Assembly (NCBI RefSeq): GCF_011290685.1
Contig: NZ_JAANYN010000007.1
Coordinates: 62,001 to 126,000, forward strand
Length of the DNA stretch: 64,000 nt
From: Cyclobacterium plantarum
Lineage (GTDB): Bacteria > Bacteroidota > Bacteroidia > Cytophagales > Cyclobacteriaceae
Reading direction: 5' to 3'
The position numbers and the translations under genes are program-made. The notes under the pieces are model-generated. The model worked only from the letters and a program-made list of their open reading frames with translations, was not told the DNA's origin and made no database searches. This document shows, piece after piece, positions 16,562 through 24,134 of this stretch (position 1 is the first letter of the stretch; each line of letters begins with the position of its first letter).

Positions 16562-18307
16562 TTAGTAGCCGGGATTTTGTACCAGGAAACCTTCTTCGTT
16601 GGAGGCTCCGTCGATGGCTCGTTGCGGGATGGGAAACAGTCGTTTGTTTGGGTCGCTATCGGTTTTTCCCGTCCAGCTGTCTTCGTATTTTCCGTACCTG
16701 ATCTGATACACCCTCCGAAGACCTTCCCAATAGAGTTCGAAACCGGTCTCCCTGAAAAGAATATCCAAATCAATGCCATTCAGCGGGGCAGGTGTCTGGG
16801 CAGGGCGTGCATTTCTGGAAGTTCTAAGGGTGTTCACATCAGCTAGTGCGGCGGTATTGTCCCCCTTACGAAATTGGGCCTCGGCACGCATCAGGTAGAT
16901 TTCTCCCAATCGGATCAACACAATGTCCACGCTACTGTTGCTGCAGCAGTTGGGTGCTGTTCGGCTGAATTGGTATTTGGAGAAGCGGTGACCGGTATTG
17001 TGAAGGCTGCCTTCGTTGGTGAAATCCACCTGGAAGGTATGGTCCACATAGCGAATGTCAGCACCACTACTCCTTCGGTTGATCACCGGATATATTCTGA
17101 CCTTTCCATCTTCGCAGGTGAGAATATTGCCGCTATCATCTTTTCTGGGACCCCAAATGATCCCCCTGAGCAGGCCACGGTCCATTTCAAATTCTTCTGC
17201 CTCCACACAATAGTAATGGTCAGCGTCATTGTTTGGATTTACACCGGTCAGATCCCTGAGATTTTCTGGTATGATGGTATTTTCCTGAAAAAAACGAGCG
17301 TCTGCCTCAGCAGGGTCCACATTTCCATAAGCATTGTACCAGCTCATAATGAAATCCGGGGTTGCGGCCACGGCATCCGTTCCCCGCGTGTTGGGGAATT
17401 CGGGTCTGGGTATCTGATCACCTGAAATCGACCAATATTGCCATCGGCTATGTTCTGTTTGCAGTACACCCCGTTGATCGAGTGAAAAAATGATCTCTGG
17501 ATTGGTATTATTATCGTCATTGAACAAGTCAAAGTATTCCGGCGAAAGGGAGTAAGGGCCATTGATAATATTGGTAGTATATTGAATTACCTTGTCCATG
17601 TCTTCCGATCTGAAATCCGGGGTTCCGTAAGGATCTCTATACACCGCCGCATTCAAATACAAGCGTGCCAATAAGGCTTCTACAGCAAATTTGTTCATTC
17701 GCCCGGGACCGCTGTTGCTACTGATCACATCGACCACGGATAGAAGTTCTGTTTCCAGGTAGTCCAGGGCCTCCTGTGTTCTGAGTATTTCTGATTGCTG
17801 GTCAGTGGCGTCTTTTTTGAACACAAGTCCCCAATTATCCAGAGCCAGCATGTTCAAATAAGCTTTCATGGCGATCATTTCGTACAGTGGATTTTGGGCG
17901 TTGCTATTGCCGTTTTCCACTTCCAAACGCAATTGCTCTTCTGCAGTCACAGCCCTGGACAAGGTCAGGGTAATAAAGGTCCAGGCGTCACCCACCAAAC
18001 TGTTTCCCGGAGTCATCAGGTGCTGATGGACGGCGATAAATTTTCCGCCATCAAACCAGTCTGTTCCACCGCGATAGGGAAGAATTCCCTCGTCAGAGGC
18101 GACTTCCTGAAGTCCAAAATTAACGGTATGCAGCCATACCTGACGCAGCATTCCGTACACAGGGGCAATAGACCCGCTGACAATTTCCGCCTGCCCGGTT
18201 CCAGTCAATGATTCATCCAGGACTTGTTCCTCCAGATTCGTGCAACTTAGAAATGCCAGGAAGAAAGCAGCAGTTGGAATAAATTTTCTTAAACGTATCG
18301 TCTTCAT
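16562..18307 (-). CDS. SusD/RagB-type lipoprotein (581 residues)
   Basis: The surface lipoprotein partner of the SusC gene just upstream. MKTIRLRKFIPTAAFFLAFLSC ends in a lipobox with cysteine 22. A helical TPR-like body follows, and the C-terminal half has the segment ILFRETGFELYWEGLRRVYQ before the terminal VQNPGY. At 581 residues it is longer than the other two SusD proteins here. The ATG at 18305-18307 starts the signal peptide; an in-frame codon at 18346 would prepend 13 residues and is rejected. The distance to the SusC stop is 45 bases. Confidence 0.94.
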   Translation of the reverse strand: MKTIRLRKFIPTAAFFLAFLSCTNLEEQVLDESLTGTGQAEIVSGSIAPVYGMLRQVWLHTVNFGLQEVASDEGILPYRGGTDWFDGGKFIAVHQHLMTPGNSLVGDAWTFITLTLSRAVTAEEQLRLEVENGNSNAQNPLYEMIAMKAYLNMLALDNWGLVFKKDATDQQSEILRTQEALDYLETELLSVVDVISSNSGPGRMNKFAVEALLARLYLNAAVYRDPYGTPDFRSEDMDKVIQYTTNIINGPYSLSPEYFDLFNDDNNTNPEIIFSLDQRGVLQTEHSRWQYWSISGDQIPRPEFPNTRGTDAVAATPDFIMSWYNAYGNVDPAEADARFFQENTIIPENLRDLTGVNPNNDADHYYCVEAEEFEMDRGLLRGIIWGPRKDDSGNILTCEDGKVRIYPVINRRSSGADIRYVDHTFQVDFTNEGSLHNTGHRFSKYQFSRTAPNCCSNSSVDIVLIRLGEIYLMRAEAQFRKGDNTAALADVNTLRTSRNARPAQTPAPLNGIDLDILFRETGFELYWEGLRRVYQIRYGKYEDSWTGKTDSDPNKRLFPIPQRAIDGASNEEGFLVQNPGY

Positions 18308-18352
18308 CTGATTCGTGTTTTTTGAGATTTTTATACCTTGCTTCAAGGTTTA

Positions 18353-21300
18353 TTAAAAGGTTACATTAAAGTTGACCATAAAAGTCCTTGCCCGAGGGTA
18401 GGTAAATCGGTCAATTCCAAAGGTTTGAATACCGGCAGTAGTTGACCCTGTATTGACCTCTGGGTCAAATCCGGTGTAATCCGTGAGGACAAAAAGGTTT
18501 TGGCCGGTTAGGGATACACGGATCGCCTGGAATGCATTGCCTGCTCCAATCCGAGTAGGATCCAAATTGTATCCCAAAGTCGCATTGTTGAGCCTGAAGA
18601 ATGCCCCGTTTTCCAGGAACCGGGTTGACACGGTATTGGAGTTGTTGAATGACTCCTCTGGAAACTGAATCGCAAAATCAGTAGTATTATTGGATCTGGA
18701 AAGTTGGGCCTTGGTGAAGAGCGACATGTTGGTGTGGTTGTAGATCTTATTTCCAGCTGCTCCGTTGAAGTTCAAACCCAGGTCAAAATTTCTATATCGG
18801 AAATTGGTATTGATTCCATAGATAACCTTAGGTATGGCACTTCCTACTACCGCCCGGTCGTTGTCGAGGATTTCTCCATCACCATTGGTATCCACAAATC
18901 GGTTTAGCCCATCTTCACCAATCCCGTCAAACTGCAGCATGTAAAATGCCCCAATCGGTTGATTGTTGATATAGCCATTGATGGTAGCACCTGTCTGTCC
19001 GGCACCCTGAGCAGCACCTGTGGTCAATACCGAGTAAGGAGAGTCCCGTACTTCATTCTGGATAAAGGTGATATTGCCTCCAATGTCATACGAAAAGCCC
19101 TGTCCTGACATACTGCTGTAATTCAAAGCCAATTCGACGCCACTGTTAACTATTTTCATGTCGTCAATATTGTCCCAAAACGTAGAGGTAGGCTGTACCG
19201 GGTCGGCAGGAACTACCTCCAGCAAAATATTGGAGGACACCTTGTTGAAATAATCCACCGTACCGCTCAGGCGATTGTCGAGAAAAGCAAAGTCAAGGCC
19301 CAGATCAAACTGGGTGGATACTTCCCACTGCAGATTTGGATTGGCTAACCGGGTAAAAACAATCCCATAAGGATAGCTGTCCAGGGTATTGCCATCGGTA
19401 TCAATCGGATAGGTGTTGAGACTACCCGCTCCTGTAGCCAATCGGTCCTCGGAGAAACTTGCTTTGGTGATTTTTGAAGGAATCTCCTGGTTTCCTGTTT
19501 GGCCCCAGCTTGTTCGGAGTTTCAGGTTGTCGAAAACCGAATTGGCCATGAAATCTTCCTTATTCAGGTTCCAACCCAGCGCAAGTGAGGGGAAGTAACC
19601 GTATTTATTGTTTGCACCGAATTTGGAAGAACCATCAGCACGGAAGGTTGCCGTAAACAGGTACTTTTCGGCAAAGGTATAATTTACCCGGCCAAAGAAG
19701 GATTGCAACTTATTTCGGGTAGCGGAGGAGTTGACAGTAGTCGGAAACTCGCTGGTGCTGTTGTGGTCCTGGTACCGTGGGTCAATGTTGTTTGCAGCAA
19801 AGCCTCGGGAGGAAGTCCTTCGAAACTCATCCAAAAAGGTCTGGTAGGAATGTCCTGCCAGGACCGTGAAATTGTGCTGGTAATTGTTCCAATTATAAGT
19901 TAGTGTATTCTCGACAAGCCTGTTCGTATTGGCAGTAATCAGCTCATCCAAAGTACCATCTGAGACATTGGATTCGTTCACCACTTCTGTATAAGGCCTG
20001 TATTGAATATAGCGGGAGGTATTGGAATAATCCACACCAATATTCATCTTATAGGTTAGTCCCTCGAAGATTTCGAAAGAGGGAGAAATGGTAGCCAATA
20101 TCCGGTTGTTTGCCGCATCATCACTGTAGAGCTCATTTCGCTTCAGCGGGTTGAGGGCATTGGTATTAAGCAGTGTGGGCTCACCATTGGTGAATGCAGG
20201 AATGGTCGGATTCAAATACAGCATATCGCTTGAGATGGAGCCGATTGCCGGTCGTAAATTTTCTGTAAACGAGGCGGTCATATTGTAGTCCACGATCAAC
20301 CTTCCCTCGAAGGCCTTCTGGTTCATATTCAGCTTTCCCGAATACCGCGTAAGTTCACTGTTTTTTAAAATACCCTCCTGATTCTGATAGCTTAGCGAGG
20401 CGAAATAGGAGAATTTGCCCGTATTTGCTCCACTCATGGAAAGGTTGTAATCCTGAGAGCGCCCCACCTGCGTCAGTTCATCCTGCCAATTGGTATTACC
20501 TCCGAAATCTTCCAATGCCCCGCCCACGGCCTGCACCTGCCGGCGAAATTCATCGGCATCGAAGACGTCAATCTGGTTGCTCATTGAAGACCAGGCAGTG
20601 GAGGCAGAAAGATTTATCTGGGATGTTCCTGACTTTCCCTTTTTGGTGGTAATTACCACCACACCATTTGAAGCGCGGGATCCATACAGGGCTGTGGCAC
20701 TTGCATCCTTCAATACATCGATGCTGGCAATGTCATTTGGATTTAAAAAATTAAGCGGGTTGGAAGCAATACCGGTATCGGAATTGTCAAGAAGAAATCC
20801 ATCCAAAACGTAAAGGGGTTGCGTTCCCGAGCGCAAACTACCAATCCCGCGGATAATTACGTTTTGGTTGGCACCAGGTTCGCCACTGGTCGAAGTGATG
20901 TTTACCCCTGCAATTTTTCCTTGTAACAAATCCACCGGATTAGTGATTACACCCCGGTTAAAGTTTTCGCTTTTAACGGAGCCAATGGCACCAGTCACGT
21001 CAGATCGCTTTTGTGTACCGTAGCCTACCACGACCAATTCTTCCAACTGAGCAGCATCAGGCTCCAATTGAATTTCCAGGATAGATTGCCCGTTGACGGC
21101 CACTTCCTTACGCATATAGCCCACATAGGAAACCTGTAGAATGGCATCCTCTGGTACATCCAGGGAAAATTGCCCATCCAGATCTGTAACCGTGCCTGTT
21201 GTGGAGCCCTTTACCAGTATGGTAGCCCCGGGTAATGGCATGCCGGCTTCGTCGGTAACTGATCCCCGGATGGACTCTCGCAGGACTTCCTGATCGACCC

Positions 21301-21433
21301 TGGGCTTTATTGTTTCGATTTCGGAACCCAAAGCCGCTGCATCGAGCGGTAAAGGGTTTGCAGCTAAACCCGCCCAGAGGAAAGAACATGCGGCGGCATA
21401 GCGGATTTTTGATACGTGTAATCGTAGATCCAT
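18353..21433 (-). CDS. SusC/RagA-type TonB-linked outer-membrane protein (1026 residues)
   Basis: The start at 21431-21433 gives MDLRLHVSKIRYAAACSFLW, a signal peptide ending near AAALG. A carboxypeptidase-regulatory-like domain (GATILVKGSTTGTVTDLDGQ) is followed by LEELVVVGYGTQKRSDVTGA, the usual entry to the plug. DASATALYGSRASNGVVVITT and a long barrel end at the aromatic terminus ARTFMVNFNVTF. No STN domain is seen. The frame is open 29 codons upstream but contains the promoter. Together with the SusD gene it forms the import pair of a likely polysaccharide-use region that includes the propeller-GH29 enzyme further right. Confidence 0.95.
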   Translation of the reverse strand: MDLRLHVSKIRYAAACSFLWAGLAANPLPLDAAALGSEIETIKPRVDQEVLRESIRGSVTDEAGMPLPGATILVKGSTTGTVTDLDGQFSLDVPEDAILQVSYVGYMRKEVAVNGQSILEIQLEPDAAQLEELVVVGYGTQKRSDVTGAIGSVKSENFNRGVITNPVDLLQGKIAGVNITSTSGEPGANQNVIIRGIGSLRSGTQPLYVLDGFLLDNSDTGIASNPLNFLNPNDIASIDVLKDASATALYGSRASNGVVVITTKKGKSGTSQINLSASTAWSSMSNQIDVFDADEFRRQVQAVGGALEDFGGNTNWQDELTQVGRSQDYNLSMSGANTGKFSYFASLSYQNQEGILKNSELTRYSGKLNMNQKAFEGRLIVDYNMTASFTENLRPAIGSISSDMLYLNPTIPAFTNGEPTLLNTNALNPLKRNELYSDDAANNRILATISPSFEIFEGLTYKMNIGVDYSNTSRYIQYRPYTEVVNESNVSDGTLDELITANTNRLVENTLTYNWNNYQHNFTVLAGHSYQTFLDEFRRTSSRGFAANNIDPRYQDHNSTSEFPTTVNSSATRNKLQSFFGRVNYTFAEKYLFTATFRADGSSKFGANNKYGYFPSLALGWNLNKEDFMANSVFDNLKLRTSWGQTGNQEIPSKITKASFSEDRLATGAGSLNTYPIDTDGNTLDSYPYGIVFTRLANPNLQWEVSTQFDLGLDFAFLDNRLSGTVDYFNKVSSNILLEVVPADPVQPTSTFWDNIDDMKIVNSGVELALNYSSMSGQGFSYDIGGNITFIQNEVRDSPYSVLTTGAAQGAGQTGATINGYINNQPIGAFYMLQFDGIGEDGLNRFVDTNGDGEILDNDRAVVGSAIPKVIYGINTNFRYRNFDLGLNFNGAAGNKIYNHTNMSLFTKAQLSRSNNTTDFAIQFPEESFNNSNTVSTRFLENGAFFRLNNATLGYNLDPTRIGAGNAFQAIRVSLTGQNLFVLTDYTGFDPEVNTGSTTAGIQTFGIDRFTYPRARTFMVNFNVTF

Positions 21434-21492
21434 AAAATGTTGGTATTGGTTGAGTAATTGGTTGTTAACTAGCTGAATTAAAACACATTGGA

Positions 21493-21521
21493 CAAAAGTA
21501 CTTTTGTGACCCAGCGGCAAA
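21493..21521 (-). promoter_or_regulatory. Promoter of the second SusCD operon, with palindromic -7 region
   Basis: On the minus strand TACTTTTG (21500-21493) matches TAnnTTTG, and TTTG (21521-21518) lies 17 bases upstream. The -7 element is half of a perfect 14-bp palindrome CAAAAGTACTTTTG (21493-21506). The expected transcript start is about 50 bases before the SusC ATG. Confidence 0.5.
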
Positions 21522-21953
21522 AGTAGGCGAAAAAATGTTGTGCTTTGGCATGCATTAGCTAACAGGGAAAGGATTTAAAAATAAATTAATATTCGGCTGA
21601 AAAGCATAATCTAAAGGTAAAAAATCGATCAATTTAGCTTTATACTAAGATAGTATTTGAGGTATGGGACTTTGCTTCTGGTAGAAGAAATAGATAGGAA
21701 TCGGGTGGCCTACCTAACCCCAACAATCCAAGGCCTGATGAAAAGCGAGGGGACGGGTGCTCAGGCCCTATACCGCCCGCAGGATGAAGGATCCGTCGAT
21801 CTCGCTTTGTATGGTTTCAGTATCAGGGAAATTACATCCGTCGCCGGAAGAAAGTGTCGGTGCCCTCTTTTTCCAGACTGAGGCGTTTTGTTGACCATTT
21901 TGAAAAAGTGGAATGAACCACTATGGAAAAAAGCAGCGGATCGATTCCGCCCG
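21522..21953. other. Intergenic region
   Basis: The right-hand part is GC-richer and the left part AT-rich. Open frames on both strands (for example 21657-21881) show no family resemblance. It may hold the leader of the SusC gene and debris. Confidence 0.4.
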
Positions 21954-23711
21954 TTAGTTTTTCTTCCGGACTTCAAAAATATCAATCAATTTTCCATCTC
22001 CTGTATATACCCGAAGTTCGAGTCTGCCTAGGGTAATGGAGATCGTACCATAATGAAACCCACGGAAAGTTTTGGCGGAAAACGGGACCCGGTTAGGTGC
22101 AAAATCTTCCAGATTGCCCCCCATTCCTCCTACCTGCACATAGGTGATCCCTCTGTCAAAATCGATTTGATCTTGGTTCAATGGAAAGCTCCGCATGTAT
22201 GTGTGCAAATGCCCAAAAAACATCATGTCTACATCAAAATCTTCCAACAACCTCAATAGCGGCTGAAACCGCCTGTCTCCATAGCTTCCTTTTCCTTGCC
22301 AGGTATCGCCATAGTCATCCTCATCCATGGAGTAGGGAGCATGGTGCATCATCACAAATTTCCAGGGGCTTTTTGATTGAGAAAGTTCATTTTTGAGCCA
22401 TTCGTATTGGGCACCTCCTTTTTGAAGTTCACCGGGTTGATTGGAGTTGAGCACAAAAAATGTCGCAGGTCCATAATCGGTGCTGTTGCAGCCCAATGCA
22501 TTGGTTTGCGGATGATAGGCTTTATACCAGAAAAGGTCACCTTCTCCATTTCCTGCTACCGGTATATTCGGTATCCTTGAATAGAGCGCTGAAGAGCCTG
22601 GAAAAAATTCCTGTGTCCATTGCCATTTTTCGGCTTCTTTTCCTCCATCAGTAATGTCTCCAAGGTGCAATACCAGATCTACCCGTTCATCCCAAAGCTG
22701 CATTCCGATCTGCTCATTGATTTGGGGGCGGGATTCGGTATCGGACACCAGACCGACCAGAATCGGGGAATTCTTCTCCGGAGCCGTACGAAACGTTAAT
22801 GGGCCGCTTTTTAGGATGTTTCCCTTTTCATCGGTTGCCTCAATCTCGTAAAAATACGGACTATTGGATTTCAGATCGTTCAATCGCACGTGGTAGCGAT
22901 TCTCATGTTGAGGCGATAGCTCTAAGGCCTCAAATGAACGGATATCTTCACCAAAGAGCAATTTTACCTCAGCTTTACGATCCAATTCAAAAGTGATTTG
23001 CATCTGATTGGGACCCGGGGCGTAGAGATAGGGTTCTGCCAGGAAATGAAATTTGCCGGGAATTCGAATTCCTTCTTTTTTCCAGAGCTGGTGCTGTCGA
23101 AATCGCTCTTTTACCCAATTTTCAGCCATCGCTCCTGAAAAAAATGACAGGTGTTTCACCCAGTGATCTAACTTCATAAAAGGCTCTTCCTGAAGGTAGG
23201 AACGCAGGAGTAAGACATGACCCCTGGCTTTTTCCCCCTGGAAAAGTAAATCGCCATTTTCGTAGATCCTCAGACCATTTTCTCCATTGGAAAGAACGAG
23301 GTGGGTAAAATACTTGCCCCAAAACCCTTGCGGCTCCTCGCGTCCGGGCAAAAGCCATTTTTTGTTCCAATTGGAAAGGACTGGTCGCTGCTCAAGAAAT
23401 ACTTCGAAGCCTATGGGCTGATTGACATGATTTATCAACCAAAACTCAATAATCCAAGGCTCCTCCGTATCCAGCATATCGTCTAAATCAATTTTATATA
23501 TGGCACTTGCCGGCTGGTTCACTATCGGAAAAATCTCCGGTTCCTGAAACAGCCGAAAAGGCCGTAAACTTAGCGAGTCTTGAAATAAGGGGCTATTGGC
23601 ATTTCGAGGCAGCCCTTTGTTTGGCCAAAACCAGCTTTCCCATTTGCTTTCCTGAGCAGTAGCATTCGGACAAATGAGCAAAACGAGCACTAAATAAAAA
23701 AGATTTTTCAT
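21954..23711 (-). CDS. Secreted purple-acid-phosphatase-like metallophosphoesterase with LamG-like domain (585 residues)
   Basis: The order is a signal peptide (MKNLFYLVLVLLICPNATAQ), a jelly-roll LamG-like region (about 60-200; ENGLRIYENGDLLFQG) and a fibronectin-type domain as in purple acid phosphatases (215-310). The catalytic domain runs from 315 to 570. Metal motifs are SDTE (323-326), LGDITDGG (350-357), GNGEGD (387-392), HHAPY (456-460) and GHLHTY (500-505). The usual GNHE is GNGE here, so one catalytic histidine is replaced by glycine, which may change the reaction or reduce activity. It probably works in the periplasm or outside the cell. It lies upstream of the SusCD pair on the same strand, but 520 bases away. 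Confidence 0.85.
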   Translation of the reverse strand: MKNLFYLVLVLLICPNATAQESKWESWFWPNKGLPRNANSPLFQDSLSLRPFRLFQEPEIFPIVNQPASAIYKIDLDDMLDTEEPWIIEFWLINHVNQPIGFEVFLEQRPVLSNWNKKWLLPGREEPQGFWGKYFTHLVLSNGENGLRIYENGDLLFQGEKARGHVLLLRSYLQEEPFMKLDHWVKHLSFFSGAMAENWVKERFRQHQLWKKEGIRIPGKFHFLAEPYLYAPGPNQMQITFELDRKAEVKLLFGEDIRSFEALELSPQHENRYHVRLNDLKSNSPYFYEIEATDEKGNILKSGPLTFRTAPEKNSPILVGLVSDTESRPQINEQIGMQLWDERVDLVLHLGDITDGGKEAEKWQWTQEFFPGSSALYSRIPNIPVAGNGEGDLFWYKAYHPQTNALGCNSTDYGPATFFVLNSNQPGELQKGGAQYEWLKNELSQSKSPWKFVMMHHAPYSMDEDDYGDTWQGKGSYGDRRFQPLLRLLEDFDVDMMFFGHLHTYMRSFPLNQDQIDFDRGITYVQVGGMGGNLEDFAPNRVPFSAKTFRGFHYGTISITLGRLELRVYTGDGKLIDIFEVRKKN

Positions 23712-24134
23712 CGGCTTAATTTCTTTTACAAGCTACGCCTTTTCGGGTTTCCTGAAGGTAAAGAAAAAATGAATGAATTGTGACATCTTACAAGATACTT
23801 AGGTCAGGTAATGTTATTGTGACTCGGGTTTTGTCCTTTTGTAATTGAGGCATTTCAAAGGGCGCGCAAAGCCTGGGCAGGGTGGTCAAGCCCAGGGAAT
23901 TTAAATTCTCTAAGCAGGGGGCGTTTCCAATTCGGAGGAGCAGGCAGAAAAAAACAACAGGGTACAAGCCCAAGATTCATTTTTGACTGCGTATCGACGA
24001 CAATTCCCGAAAAACACCTATCGAAACCACATAGCGTATAGGATGAGATTGGCCTTCCGTCTATTCCTAAAAAACATCAAAAGTTGTATATTGGTGAACA
24101 GTCACCATTAATCTAAAATTTCATTATCCATACC
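23712..24134. other. Divergent intergenic region between phosphoesterase and glycosidase genes
   Basis: It must hold the promoters of both flanking genes. No exact TAnnTTTG was found near either start. A GC-richer block at 23840-23960 has no recognisable coding content. Confidence 0.4.
24092..24107. promoter_or_regulatory. Possible operator TGGTGA-N4-TCACCA
   Basis: A perfect 6-bp inverted repeat with a 4-base centre lies 27 bases before the glycosidase start codon. Its position in the leader or over the start site would suit a regulator, but the motif is unassigned. Confidence 0.3.

Noticed and set aside
18353-21433. Idea that the sigma/FecR pair serves one of the three SusC proteins
   Set aside because: None of the three SusC proteins has an STN domain; the only STN domain lies in the adjacent repeat protein.
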